From Ifrita kowaldi (Eukaryota > Chordata > Aves > Passeriformes > Cinclosomatidae): a stretch of 64,000 nt of DNA. Below are positions 26,201 through 40,500 of this stretch, in pieces; the first letter of the stretch is position 1; each line of letters begins with the position of its first letter. The stretch is from positions 62,001 through 126,000 of the forward strand of contig VZRS01009480.1 in NCBI GenBank assembly GCA_013398055.1, in the 5' to 3' direction. The notes under the pieces were generated by a model. It saw nothing but the letters and a program-made list of their open reading frames with translations, searched no databases and was not told the DNA's origin. Position numbers and translations under genes: made by a program.

Positions 26201-27174
26201 TTTTCTATGATATAGAAGTCATATGATACATCCAAGTACAGTCCTGAGAAACCTTTTCTGCATTTCTGGCTAGATAAAAGTACTTATTACAAAAGAAACA
26301 CAGATGTCCGTAGGAACATGCAGGAACCTAACATTTGGAGAAATAAATAGCTCTGGATCACACAGAGGAACCAGTACTGTTCTCTCTGTGGTAATGAAGA
26401 ACAGGATATGTTGTAGGCACAATATTATTAATAAATAGTGAGCAATGCAATACGAATCTGTAATTCAATTTAGGATTTCAGCTGAAATTGCTCTTTGGAG
26501 TTATAGATGGCAGTGAGCTCTGAAATTGAGTTACAGTCCAAACAGGAACTGAGTCATGTGTAGCAATAGTCTAGGGAAACATGGAATTGCAGTCAGCACT
26601 GGTCAAAATATTATTGGCAGTACTATATTCACAGAAAAAGAAGGCATTTGGTGGATGTAAATGAAATTGAACTGAGCTTATAAATGGATGTCAGGCAGAA
26701 AAATAGGGGGGAAAATGAAAGTCAACATTTACATCTATTGATTTTAAAATGGCAACTTTATTTTAAAAACTGATTCAAGCTGAAAAACAATTATTAAAAG
26801 GTTTCCTTAATCTGAAGCTGAAACATGACATTTTGGAGGGGAAAATTTTAATATTCAGTTTGCCGGAGAACACAATTTTTACTTTCTGAAATATCTCCTA
26901 AATTTCTATTTTAGTTTAAGCCAGAGAACCATGGTTTCCCCTTCAGTTCCTTGGTTTAGCCACTAAGCTGAAAGGTTCCTTGTTATTTTAGCCGAAATAA
27001 AGGCTGATGTTATTGAAAAGGGAGGGGAGAGTCATTGCATTAAATGTCAGTAGCAATCTTCTCTAACAGAAGAGGTCAGTGTTGTGGGGTCTAATTTCTG
27101 AGTTTAAACAGATCCCAAAAGGTTCAAACAAGAAATAGTAAAAGTACAGCTGATGTCCATTTCTAGCCATGCCA

Positions 27175-27358
27175 GAACTGAAACAGTGGCACAGGTTGCC
27201 CAGAGAGGTGTCAGATGCCCCACCCCTGGGAACATCCAGGTTGGATGGGGCTCTGAGCAACCTGATCTGGTAGAAGATGTCCCTGCTCACTGCAGGGGGG
27301 CTGGACTGGGGGGCCTTTAAAGGTCCCTTTCAAGGCAAACCATTCTATGATTCTGTGG
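27175..27358 (+). mobile_element. CR1 LINE 3' fragment
   Basis: The sequence follows the well-known CR1 3' end: a CACAGGTTGCCCAGAGAGG segment, then GGTTGGATGGGGCTCTGAGC, GGTCCCTTTCAAGGC, and the terminal CATTCTATGATTCTGTG. CR1 is the dominant LINE of birds. The copy is 5' truncated to under 200 bases, so it cannot move. Confidence 0.92.
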
Positions 27359-30300
27359 TAAGTTCACTTGTTCCTCATCACTTGTCCTGCTTCTGGGACT
27401 GGAAAAACCCCCCTGCACAAGACAGTTTTCTGCTTCGCAGACACGATAGCTCTGGATTTCTAAGCCACAGCTGTGTTACCCTGAGCAACGTGCTGACCAT
27501 AAAAGCCACGTAGAGATAAATCTTTACTTCATGGGACTGTCTGTAATGAGGCTAAATTGATTAATTCCAGGAAAGTGTTTAGAATCCATTATAGAAGCTG
27601 TTAAATAAATAGGATTTTCAAGCAGTAAAGCACAAGATGGGGTTCTTCTGAAGCACCAGGTATTGTCCACAGTTAAATTGGTGAACCAATATGATGTATG
27701 TTTTAAGCACCACACTAAGTCCATAGATTCTCTCTTTGGCATCTAGATCATCCTGTAAGAAATCCACAACCACACTGATTGCCTCCTTTCCTGCCGGGCT
27801 TTCTGGAAAGACTGGTCAGAGAAGGCAGCATACTGAAAACCAGGCTACCTTCATAAAAGAGCTTCACAAGATCATTTGTCTTTACACGTGTAATAATTTT
27901 TCTAATAGCTGGCTCCCATATAAAATTATATCAGACAAAAACTTAGAAGAACTGTGGCTTTGGGTTTTGGTGGAAGATATGGTGAGGAGTGTCTTTTTTA
28001 AACCAGCCGAGTACCCACTAGGCCTTGCAAATTTTTTCTGGTTTCCTGGTGAACTTTTCACATGGTTCTAATGATAGGCCATAACTACTTTGTTAAATGC
28101 TTCAGTGACAATAAACACAGCAAAAATAGTTGTCTAGAATACATTGTTCCTTAAAGCTCTCTCACTAGTTTAGGAAAATTGTGCCTAAAAACTGTGGCAT
28201 TTGGATGACCTCCCTTTTTCTGTTCTTCCAGCTAATACTAACACTCAAATCTAGTATAAATAAAGGCAAACATTAGTGATAATAAACTTTCAAACTCAGT
28301 CACTGGTTTGTTTATAGCTAGGTTGGTACTTGAGGGATCCAGTGCAATTTAAAAGGCAATAAATTGAAACAAACTCACTCGTTTTGGAGGCTGTTTATGA
28401 ACTCTTTTAATTTGGTGTCATATTTATTTGGGGAGAATTAGATTATCCTATTCATTAGATGCTGTGGCCAGTGATGAATGGAACAACATTCCACATCAAT
28501 GGCATTAATTGAATCCTCGCAAGCACAGATAATACCCCTGCAGGAAACAGGAGAAGATGGAAAAGTTCTCCAAAGTAGGTCTGCAAATACTGCAGCGATG
28601 AGGGAACACTGCTGGACAGCCAGGATAGTTGGCAGCAGTTGAATGCTTTTCATTTTTATGTGAGACTACTTAAAGAGTAGTTATGATCATCAGACATACA
28701 GTTAAAATCCATCTCCATGGTGCTATAGGCACCACGTATCTGACAGGGAACCAAGGAGGGAGTACAGGTCTCCTAAACTGCAGGCTTGTGCCATAACTAA
28801 AGATTTTGCTTCAGGGGAAATTTATTTCAGAGGGAAACATAATCAAAAAGACTGACAGGCCTTTTAGCAAAACTGATTTAAAGCTTGGGTTTGTAAAAAT
28901 ACCCAGATGATTTTCTCCTAGCTCATCAATAATACATGCTTGGTTCTGTTGAGGATTTCTCGGAAATGTGTCATTCTTCCAGGGAGCGTGTCCTATTGAT
29001 AGAGCCATAAGCCGCTGCCAATTAATCAGGGCATAATGCAGTGTTCAAAAATGAGCATGAGCTTTTCATGCCAGTCCTCTTTGATTCATGCCTCCGCTAT
29101 GATTCATGCCAGTCGTTTTTCAGATGAGCAGCTGTTTGTTATGAGCAAATTACTTTATTGCCAGTGAAAGGTGAAAACCAGCCTGAGACATTGATGGGCT
29201 TTGGTGCAAAGAAAGTAGAAGCTTCATCAAATTCTCAATTTCCTGCTTGCTTCCTATGGAAGAAACTTTGCTCTCTCACATCTGTGACACAAAGCAGTGA
29301 ACAGTGGCAAACTAGGTTGAAGCAACAGTGCCCTGGATGTATGGGAGCCCCCAGGATCCCTGCAGTGACCTATGACGTCCCTGTATTACTGATGGGTCCT
29401 TCCCATCACTGATGTGCTTCCAGTCAGCAGGTGAGGGGCAGGTGTCTGCAGCAGTGCGTGCACCTGGACAGTGCTCCTGGGAGATTCAGGAGTTGGAGGG
29501 ATTATTCCTAAATGTTCTTATCACATGCCCCAAACACTCTTGCTGGTAAAATGAGAGTAGCAGGGCAGCACATGTCAGGAATGGTGATTACTCATGCTTA
29601 AAAAAGGAGGTACCACAACTGGCCACTGGGAACAGTGATGGCTCTGAGCTCTCCCATAGCATGTCCTCTGCCATGGGCAGAGGGCTGGAAGGCAGTAAAT
29701 AGCACTGTCCTCATCTTGCTGAGGCAGAAACACAGGGGAGTGACCAGTTCAGGGTCAGCAGCAGTACAGCAGGGATTGGGATGCAGTTCATCAGAGCCCC
29801 AGACAAATCACCCACCTGAGGACTCTACCTCTTCTCACTGCTTGTGCTGGGCTATGGTTTTTTCTGACCTGCTCTCTCAATATTGCAGTCCTAAGAAAGT
29901 GCTCCCAGCCAAGGTCTCAAAGAGGTTAAAGCAGTAATGTCCACAGGAGGAGTAACAGGGACATCTATAAAACTAACCATTTCAGAGCACTAATTTCATC
30001 AGCAAGCTAATTGCAAATATTGTATCTAAGAACATTTCCAGCCATCTGCAGGAAGGGAGTGTCATTGTGCTTGAAAGGCATCTTGTATTTATGACTGTGT
30101 CTTGCTGATGCATAAGTCTGGCACAGTGTGTTTTGGAGGCCATTATGATAATCCTGCAGAAGAAACATACCTTTCTTGGGAGGTATTTATTGGAGGTATT
30201 TACACACCAGCTGTAGCGTTGTATCTGAATAATTCCTTGTATGTGTAAAATCCTGCTACATTTCACCTCTGTTTTTGTGTATAGAACTGAGTGGATATGG

Positions 30301-32663
30301 AGACTATTGCTAATTCCTACAGCAGGGCTTGACTGTGCCTGTTATCACACGGTAAAACTGCGATGTTGCAAGGAACAAAATCGCATCTTTCTGGGTCCAG
30401 GGCTGGTACTCTGCCAAATGTGTTTCCCTCTTATTGTGGATCCAGGTAAGCATTTACAGTCTCTAAACAACTTTCATCAGACTCGGTCCTGAGGTGGCAT
30501 GAGTGTCAAAGGGACCAAAAAAGGGTGTGTGTCTGTGTCCCTTTCCAAGTAAAAACAGCAGCAAGGTCAGGAAAGTAGAAGTTTGAGCTGCCCATTTGCT
30601 CTCTGTATTCTGTGTATATTGAAGTTCTCCCTTCCTAGAGCTGGGGATTGTGACAGGCACCAGATCCGATCTGCTGGAAGGTAAATAATTTTTACAAAAT
30701 ATACAGGGCAAGATTCACTATGTGGTACAGCATGGTTTGGTTTTTGATGCTCCCTGAAACAAGCAATGATGTTTGAGCTCTAAAGGAACCTGCCACCCCA
30801 TTGGATAGACAATTTGCTTTTCAGTCTACTTGGAACCAGCTCTTGAGGCTTGTTACTCCCTGGGAACTGAGTTCTGATGTTTGGACTGTCTCACATAACT
30901 CTGAATCATCTGTATTTGTAACCAGTGCTTTTCAGGGATTTGCGAATAGGGTATAAAAAGAGTTAGTTGTGTTTACCTTTTTCCTCCTGTGCAAAGGTGA
31001 CCTGTAAGGACCTGACGTGAAGTTACCTGCTGAGGTGGCAATGTAACAAATAACCTGCAAGCTCTCCCTTCCACTCACCTGTTAAATAGTTTCATGGCTG
31101 CATATAGACTGCAGATTTTGTGAGTTGCGAGCCAAGGAACTTGGAGTTTGACACCAGCACAGGTCCTACTTTGCAAGAGCCAGCAGCTTTTTAAAGAGAA
31201 GACAAAATTATTTTTTAAAATACTCATTTGTGAGTCAGTTTAATGAAGGACTAATCATTGTTACAGCACTTGTTATGACACTTCCCTCACCTGATGATCA
31301 GTGGAGACATTATATTGTGAAGCCTTAAAAATTTGCGCTGAGGCCAACATCTTACCAAGAATAACATTTCTGCCTTGAAGACGGGGTGAAGTTATTACAT
31401 CCAGGCTTAAGGCTAAATAATCCCAGGGGTCAAGACTGAACTTGCAATGTAGTTCTTAAAATATTACCCATTTACTTCTAGAATAAACCAGTCAAAAAAA
31501 CCACACTCCTGTTTCTTCTGTAATTTTATCATGCAGCTACCAGTGAGACCTTGATGTTGTGTGTGAAGGAAAGAGAGACCTTATCCCAGAAATAGCTCAC
31601 TTTAAAAGGATTTGTTAACATCACAGCTTGTCTGGGCTCCAGTCCTGGGCGATGATTTGTCTGGACAGATTCAATGCTAGGACTGAGCACCATGGATTTT
31701 GTCAAAGTTCTCTTGGATTGCTGGGGTCCAGTTAACATTTTCTTGAGATCACAACCTGGGGTTGGAGCAGAGAGCTGCACAAAACTTTCTTCTCCCATTG
31801 ACTTTAGTAAGAGGTGTAGAAGCTAAGCACCTCTAATAATAAATAAATGTGTGTATATCAAGTGCTTGTCATAGTAAATAGACAGAAGTAGATGCTGAAT
31901 CACAGCAATTTGAAGGGACACAGGTGGATCTGGCAGATCACTACCTGGGTCCTGTTTTTCCTATAGATTTTGTTTTGTCTGCCCTATAAACATATGCAAC
32001 ATGAGATCTGTACTTCTAAAAGCCTAAAGGATTTTCATGGGAATACGAGGACACAGTCCTAGAAGTATTTTCCCACTTTGCAGTCTTGACCATGCTCTGA
32101 GAGCTGAGCCTCTCTTGTTTGGGGGTCCTGTGTCTTATTGTTTGGGGCAGAGGCTGGATGGTTATGCAGTAACCTAAGTAAGTAAGAAGTCTGCTTCTCC
32201 TTTGGCTCTGGCACTGCTCTGACACAGGCTATGTGATCACAAGATGTTGCTGTTACCTGGGGACACCAGAAGATTTTTTTTAACACTGAGGTAGTAATTA
32301 AGGGTGTCTTAGAGTTGCATCTATTAGATTTTGATACTGGTGACATGCAAACCGTGACTAGATCATAAACTCCATATGTCTGTCACTCAACCCAGCAGAG
32401 ATGATCCACAGAGATGACCCAAGAGGTGAAACAGGTTGCAGACAGTTAAAATAAGCAGCATGCAGTCACTCAGTCTGCATGAGCAGAAGAGCAGAGCCAT
32501 GAACACAAACAAAGCTTTACCACCTGTAGTGGGCTTAGCACCAGGCCTCCCAAAACCTGAACCCAGCTCACTGAAAAAAAACTAGAAAGCCCAGTTCATG
32601 CAGGCTGAGGCCCCAATTCAGAGATAAGGCAGAGATTCAGGGCAGATTTCACGCCCCTTCCCC

Positions 32664-32703
32664 GCTATAATAACAGTATATACAACTGCTATAATAACAG
32701 TAT
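32664..32703 (+). repeat. Short direct repeat, 16 bases, period 24
   Basis: GCTATAATAACAGTAT occurs at 32664-32679 and again, exactly, at 32688-32703. Confidence 0.9.
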
Positions 32704-33970
32704 TTCTGTCATAGCAGCAGGAGGAACAGGGCCCAATTTTCCAAAGGTTTATGAAGCAGGCTGGAAAATTTGCCTCAAATTATGAAGCTCTTACAATTTA
32801 ATAGAAGGCCTGTTGAAGACAACAGGCATTGCCTTTTCTAGTGTAATAATGAAAACGTTAGCTTTTGTCTATCCTGCAAGAGTGCTATTGTTAGGAGCAA
32901 ACAAACTTTGACGTTTGTACTGTGAGACAAAACATTGTTTGGAGGAAAAAAAAAGCGGATTCACCTGATTAGTGGACAGCATTCTTAAGGTTAATTCCAA
33001 ATTATGGGGTTCCTTTGAAAATGAGATCCTGAGTTAAGGACAAAATTCAGCTGTCGTGGAATCACTTAGCAATTAAAATCTAAGCAGAACAGTAAGTGAA
33101 AAAGGACCACAATTTTGAGAGAACAAGGGTAATTTGTAACACAGATGCACTTGCTGTATTTGTAGAAAAAACAACCTGCTTGTCCATGCCTGAGCTCATA
33201 GCTCAGAATGCCTCAGTGAAATGAAGAGTGAAATAACCTGCTAACTAAATGTACATCAGGATGGTTCAAAATTGCCTAGGCCAGGATGGGGATGGAGCTT
33301 TGGCCCATCTACCCCCATGATAATGAATTGGCGGAGTTTGCACAAGGGAACCCTTTTTCACTGACTCCAATGGTGCTCTGCTGCTCTGTAGCAGCTAAAC
33401 ATCTGCTTTTAATTTAACCAGATGTTAACTCCCTTAGGCTGGGCAAGTCCTTGCTCCCTGGAAATAGGCTTTTTAACATGAAACACTCTTCCAGCCTCCC
33501 TGCTGGGGTAGCTCCACTTCATCTGCCATAACCTTTGCCTTACTTTCAGGATTGTTATGAGGTTTTATTACTGCTTGCAAAAAATTGCCACATGTTTTAC
33601 CAAAAGGAGCTTTTCAAGAACATTGATTGCAGTTTATTGTGGACACCTGGGTATAAAATCACCACCTGAGGCATCAGGCCATGGAGTAATGCAGCTTTGT
33701 GTAATGCAGTCTAACATAACCATCCCTAAGATTTAGGGATGGTAGGGAGGGTCCCAGAAGATTTGTCCTTGGATTTTTGCTGTTTAAGGAACTGGACATG
33801 AGGCTATCGGGTTAGTTGTTGGGGAAGGTGAGCCTGAAAAGAAACAGGGATAGCTGCTATATAGAAACAAGTTTAGCCTTTGCTACTGAAGTGCATTTTC
33901 CTATGGTGTTGTTATTGTTGGAGATATAACTAGAAGTTCTTTGATGTGTTGTTGATGTTCTGTTGATTTA

Positions 33971-34060
33971 GGTTTGTTTAGCTGGGGGTTTTTTGTTTGT
34001 TTTGGTTTGGTTTTTTGGGTTTTTTTTTTTGGGGGTGGGGGTTGGTTTTGGTTTTTTTTA
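33971..34060 (+). repeat. T/G-rich simple sequence
   Basis: About 90 bases are almost only T and G, including a T run of about 11 and two GGGGG runs one base apart (34031-34041). There is no coding content. Confidence 0.85.
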
Positions 34061-34213
34061 GTATCCTATACTGAGACATTTGTTATTTATAGAATTATTC
34101 ATCTTGCAATCTGGAAGCATTAAGGTATATTTCTATTCAAAAAGAAAAATTTTCTGCCTTTACCTCAATGGAACCTGGAATGACTTTTGTTCTGCTGTGA
34201 ACTGCCAGAAGAT

Positions 34214-34251
34214 TTATGTTAGTTCCTTAAAAAGGCCTTATGTTAGTTCCT
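34214..34251 (+). repeat. Short direct repeat, 14 bases, period 24
   Basis: TTATGTTAGTTCCT is present at 34214-34227 and again at 34238-34251. Confidence 0.85.
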
Positions 34252-37200
34252 GAGCCTATGCTAATGACGTCTTGGGGGAGCTTGCCCACAAGTAGCTTCT
34301 GCAAAATTGTTATTTTTTTCTCTGTGCATCCTAGCAGGACATATTAAGGCATGGAGAGTTAGTGACTTGGAGGCTGGGATAAAGGAAGGGCTTCAAGCAA
34401 GGCTGGAATTGAGATTGCAGCAGTCGGTCTGATATCACAACTACCTGGCAGCAGAGCGCAGGACTTTAAGAGCTGGCCTACATCTGTCGTCTGCTACAGC
34501 ACCAGGTAAATTTGTTTACTGGCTAACCAGGCTTTTATTCTGAAAGGTTAACATGGTTAGAAGGTACCTCAATGAAAACCTTTCCGTTTCAAGTCCAGCC
34601 TTAGCTTGTTTTTGTCTTAACATTGCCCCTTTACCTTAACTGCTTTTTCTTTCTAATTTAATTTGCCTGATGCAGATACAAATGTCAATTGCATCCTGAA
34701 CGCTGAAGCTCTTTTAATCATTTTAGGTGTACAGATTGGCTATCTCTCTGATCCTAGTCATCTTACTTCGCAGTCTGTTCTGGTTGCTGTAGATATTTCC
34801 TCAATGTGGGTCTCTGTGTTCTGTGTTACACCCTTGTATAGAGTCACTCTTGGCGCTAATTGCAATTACGTTGCTCTACAACACATCCTCAGGTTGCATT
34901 AGCACTTCTCAGAGCTTGTCTTGTATTGGGAGCTCAGTGTAATGCTGAGAAGTCCACATTGTCCTCATCCTCCAGCAGGACCAGCAACCCTTGTTTTCTT
35001 CAAAGGGCACTATTTGATTTTAAAATGGTACCTCAGAAGTGTCGTAGATGGGCATCTCTCTTGATATTGTGGAGAGCAGTACCTCAGTGCAGCTTGTGCT
35101 CTTGCATTACACATACTCTTGAGTTTATGCAAGGACCAGATTCTGCTCCTCAACGTTATGGTGTGTAGCTCAAAAACTGTACATCCACAGAATACTGAAC
35201 TAATATTGAATAATTGATATCTCTATAAATAATATCTCTATAGCCCTCAAATGCTCAGACGTAACAATGGCAGGACAATAAGGAAAGATGTAGGGAGTTG
35301 TTATATATACTCTCTGGAAAAATGGTTTGTGGTGGACTTCACCTATTTTTCTGTTCAGTGATAATTTACCTTATGCTGATGACTGCTTAGATTTATATTC
35401 ATTCATTTATTGTCAGCTGACACTTAGGGGTATGAGTTTCTTGTTAACACCTTGTTTCTGCTCTTTTGTCACTAGGAGGCCAAAAAAGGGTAATTTTAAT
35501 ATGTAAATACATTCGTTGATATTTGTTTATCCAACTCTTATTACTTACCAAGGGTTACTCAACATCTCTGCAGTGCTGTGTAGGACAAACTAAAAAAAAG
35601 TGAGGTTGTCCTACTCCACTGTGATCAAGAGAGGAACTAAGCCAGACGAATACAATTAGGCAAGCTGGAGCATGAACAGCATCCAAAACACACAATCGGA
35701 ATTCCCTCTGGCACAGTAGTGCTCAAAAAGCATGCCATACATTTGCAATAACTACAGAGGGTCAGGAGCTCAGCTTTACAGCTCGTTGGAGAAAACTGAC
35801 TTTTCACACTAGTGCTTCTACCAGACTGCATTTGGCTTCTTGTGCTGCACTCTCCTCGGTATTTTAAGTTGATAAAAATTCCATTGTGTCAATATACGAA
35901 TGAGAACTTTTTTTTCCCCAGATCTTAGAAGGCAAAAGTTCAATGTGGGGTACTTTTCCTCCATTTAGTATGGAGCTTAAATATTTGTTAGAAGCTTCTA
36001 TAAAACACCCTCTTTGGTGAAGTTGTGATAATGGGAAGCAATTGTAAATACCAAGCAATTCTGCTAAGATCAGTCAGCATACTTCATCCAAATTACACGC
36101 TAAGTACCTTCTGCTTTATCATAATATTGTCTGCATTGTCAGTATGAAGAATTTTTCATTTTCCTACTCTGAAAGCCTGTTTAGTTCTGCTGCACATTAT
36201 TAAACAGATGTTGCATTTCACCCAAGAGCTGGTTGTGTTTCAATACTGGATAAAGTGGTTCCTGTAAATAAGGCTTGCAAAACGCTTTCTGTCTGAACAG
36301 AACTATGGGCCAGTTTTTATTACATGCTATTATTATAATTATAGGATCTTTTGCTTAATCAGGATGTGCTTAATTAGGATAGCCATTTAATTGGGACATC
36401 TCCCAAGGAACCAATTTAGCTTAATGTTATTAGTACTATCTAATCAGGGCAGCTTAGGAAAAAATTTGCTTTCAAAAAATAGGACCCCAGCAAAAGAAAA
36501 GATAACCTGGTGTTTTGCTGGTCTAATGTGTCCAGTCCATTACTCAAGGAACTGCAGGGATGATCTCCTCAAAGTAACACAAGACAAGCACCATCCTTCT
36601 GTTGTGAAGGTATCTGACATCACCTTCACCCCTGCTGTTGGCTGCCATCTCCTTATACCAGAATACCCTGGCAAATGAGACCCCTGAACTTCATATTGTA
36701 CCCAATGGGAAAAAAAATCTGCTAGACATAAATGGCAAAAATGGAAAATGCTGCCACATGTTAATCTTGAAGATGTTTGGAAAGATATGAAATAAAGCAA
36801 CAAGTAACAGGTTTTGAAAGGAGAGTTGCTCTAAGAGAGATTCCTAATAAAACTGTTGGTCATTGAGGTGTTTTATTCATATTTTAGTAAAAAAAAATAT
36901 ATTTGCTCTATCTTAGGGTTTGGAGTTAGTATCATTGTGGTTATATGTTCAGCATTGCCCAATGAGAGACCTCCACCAAACAAAATCTACTGTTTTAAAG
37001 AAACAGAATCATGCAAGTTAGGTCTAAATTTCAACAACAAGTTCCAAGGCACTACATTTTGTAATAAAATTTAAGACTCCACAGTGGCCTGTGAGCTAGT
37101 GTGATCCTAGATGAGCAGTATGAGCCAGCAACTGAACTAGGGCTGAAGTTTCAATATCAAATACTAGCGAGGAACTGGGAATGAAAAAAAACAAAGTAGT

Positions 37201-37324
37201 GGACAGACTTCCAGTAGGTGTAAACCAGTCACATCCCACTGCAATTGCTGAAGGTTTTCGTGTGCTGGAGATTTTAGCTTAGGACAGTGACATGAAGCAG
37301 CAATATGATTTCTTGTGCATGATG

Positions 37325-37503
37325 GCAGCACTGGAACAAAGCTGGCCAGGGTGGTGGTGGAATTTCCATCCATGGAGATATTAAAACCCCACCTGAACAT
37401 GGTCCTGAGTATCCTGCTTGTGGCAAACCTGCTTGAGCTCAGGGGTTGGACAAGGTAGCATCAAGAGGTCCCTTCCAACTTCAGCTGCTCTGTGTTTCTG
37501 TGA
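37325..37503 (+). mobile_element. CR1 LINE 3' fragment, diverged
   Basis: This is a second CR1 tail, with GGAGATATTAAAACC, ATGGTCCTGAGTATCCTGCT, GGGTTGGACAAGG and AGAGGTCCCTTCCAACTTCA followed by a weak terminal TGTGTTTCTGTGAA. It is older or from another subfamily than the copy at 27.2 kb. The 5' boundary is approximate. Confidence 0.85.
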
Positions 37504-40500
37504 AGTTTCTGATCACAGTCCCCACAGTATAGGTAAAGTACAAATCCAGACACCATGGGTTTAGTTAGGCACAATGTTGACTTTGGTGGTAAAGCTCATC
37601 TAAGAAATCCCAGTCCCCAACATTGACCTCTGCTTTTTTTTCCATGTGTAAAGTCACTGTCTCTTTATTTGTGATGATAAAATTCTTTATAGGGCCACTG
37701 CATTAACTGGATCAATGATAAGACAAAGTTGAAAATAACAAGTTGGGGCTTTTAAAGAATGTTTATTTTTTTTAAGTCTTATTTTTAAATGCATGTCAGT
37801 TCAGCTATGCAATTCCCAGCTCTGCGGGATGTACTGTCACAGCCCACAGGATGAACAAGTGGGTGGGGAGAAAGCTGTGAAAGAGACCAGCATGATGCCT
37901 AGATCCATCATGTCATATAACTGCACACTGACTTATGCTGCCTCTTGCAGAAACCAGGACTATCTCATGTTACTTAACTGAAAAAATCAGGCCTCTGTCT
38001 TCAGCTCACTGTACATCCTGGGTACTCTTCTTATGGAGACAGAGCATACCAAACCTTTGCTTTCTTTACGTGCAGTTGAGGAGGTCTAATGGTTAACCAA
38101 ATTAGAATTAAAATTGCATGAAAGAGTATCTATCAAGTTCTGCACAGGTGGGTGTTCCTCAGGGGCTGGGTGGTTCATTAGTACTGCAGAGTCTGCAAGA
38201 AATAAACTAATTCAAACGAAGTTAATTATAAAATCAAGTGACTCCCCAAGAAGGGGAATCATTTTAATTGTTCCAGTTGTGTGACTGCCCATACTTATTC
38301 AGGTCACCTTGTACAGCCCCATCTCCTTCCCAGTGTTCTTACCCCTGAGTCTATTCTGGGTTGAACATGCTGGAGCTGCAGGTTTCAAAGACTTAGGTAT
38401 TGGTTAAGGTGGAAGTGGATTATTGATTAATGTGCTGGTGTAGCACTGGGTTCAACAGCTGCTCAGGTACATGCTCCCTGTGTGACTTCAGCATGTTACC
38501 TTGGAGCTGAATCTAATATTAGATTTAGATGGAGCTTGGGCATCTATGCTCCAAAAAGGGATCCTCAAAGCTCTGCCTAACCTTAGACCTCTGCTTTGTG
38601 TCACTTCCCTGGTCTATCTGAAATCCTGCTGTGACCATGTGGGAATGCTGTTGGTTTTGTCACCACTGATGAGCCGTTCACCTTCCCAGTCCCTGCTGCT
38701 GCCTGCAGAGTGGGAGCTGCCCAGCCTGTGCCTCCCCAAAACCCTGCTCCATCAGGTGTTCATCAGCAGCTTGGGCAAGGCCGTGCCCTTCCCCAATGCT
38801 CTTGCTGGCCTGCTGAGTAGCTGATGTATGGGCAGTGCGTGTAAGATTCCTCCTCACTTCCCTGCACGGCCTCTGCAGCAGCAGAAAGCTGGATTTGTAG
38901 CGCACGTAGGTAAGAAAAATTATCTCCCTGTGTCTTCAGGGCTCTGAAAAGAGAAAGGTAAGGTGTACACCTACTTAATTTGTTAGTGTATTCTGTTCTC
39001 CAAAGTTAGTGACCTGCACATCCCTGCTGTCTCGCGCAGCAAAGAGCAGGTGCTCTGTGGCTGTGTCTGCACTGTGAGCGTGTGTGAATATCCACGCATG
39101 TCCTTGTGGCATGCAGGAAAGCATCTAGTGGTGTCCAAGTTGATGTGGCCTGCAGGTGGAAATTCAGTGTAGTTGCCTACACTTAATTTCTATGTATCAT
39201 CATGGCACTGGGAGGCCTGGAGTTCATTGTAGGAGATGCTGCTGGCAGTTGTTTACAATTGAAGCATATTAACAGAGGATGCAACACAGACATTCTTTCC
39301 TAACAGAGCAGTGTTTTGTAAACCTCTATTAAAACAGTTGACAGTGTTTTCCTGAATAGATATTATAAATGCTATTAAAAAAAAAGTTTCATAAAGAATG
39401 GTATTCCTGGAAGCTGGTACCACTTATTGATCCCATACCTCTTAGTAATTTGTATTTAGTTATAAAAGGATATATTAAACAGTGTTTGCTCTTGGTATAA
39501 AAGAGGAGATTGCTGCTGATAAGTATGCTTAAAATAAGCACCAGAGTGGTTATTTTCATTCCCTGCCTTTAATAACAGACTATACAGACAAAAGTGAATG
39601 CAGCCAGTCAAGCTGATGGCTGAATCATAGCAACAGCATCAATTGATTTGTTTCCAAGTCTAAAAAAACTAATAAAGACTTTGCATGATCTCCTAGATAC
39701 AAGAGGATTATGGTTAATGTCTTAAACCTGTCCTTTATGCTCAAATACTCTCTCTGTGTGCACAGATGCCGCCTACTACCTCTTTCAGGTGAATTCTCTT
39801 TATAAAAATTGATACTGAGTTAAGCTGGTTGAAACAAGGGCACGTTCCTTCTTATTAAACTAAAGAGAAGCTATCAGCAGTTCTGAACTGGCACGAGCTA
39901 TACAATTTACCAGTCACAACAGTGCATTCGTGTGTGCTTTGCACTGTTACTGTTCCTTTTTGTTCTTTCTAGTGAAACTAATGTGTTGACCTAGGAAGAA
40001 CTGCAAGTAGGAAATTTAACACCAAACTACTCCTGCTCCTGACATAATTTGAAGTAAACAATTTTTTTTCTGCATTCAACCTGTTTGCGGAATGAGGGAT
40101 TGGTTTTTTGTCCTTGTTAGTTGTTGCTTGGAAATTTTCAAAATAAAAGATCAATTTTCTTAAGGAATTATTTTTTAAATGCACTATGTACATTTGTTCC
40201 AAGGCCCAGATCCTGAGAAACTGTGTACTTATGATAAATCTTATGTATATTTTAATCCTGGAATGCTTTGCATATTGTAGTTCTAACCAATTGTGGTTTG
40301 TGGAAAACTGATCAGTGGAAATGTTATGAAGTACAAAATCTCATACCGTCCTCACTTAAACCTTCACCTTAGCAAATCTGGAATGTAACATATTCATTCT
40401 GCAGTGCAAATAATTGAGCATGTGCTGGATCAGGGGTTTGTTTGCAAGTTGCTCTGAATACAGGTAGAACACTTTTTTTGTTCCAGCCAAGTAATTCTGT

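Noticed and set aside
27736..28071. Plus-strand 111-codon ORF
   Set aside because: Reads like random translation; no motif and no neighbouring exon candidates.
34663..35168. Two overlapping plus-strand ORFs with hydrophobic stretches
   Set aside because: Different frames, no splice signals linking them, and no recognised homology.
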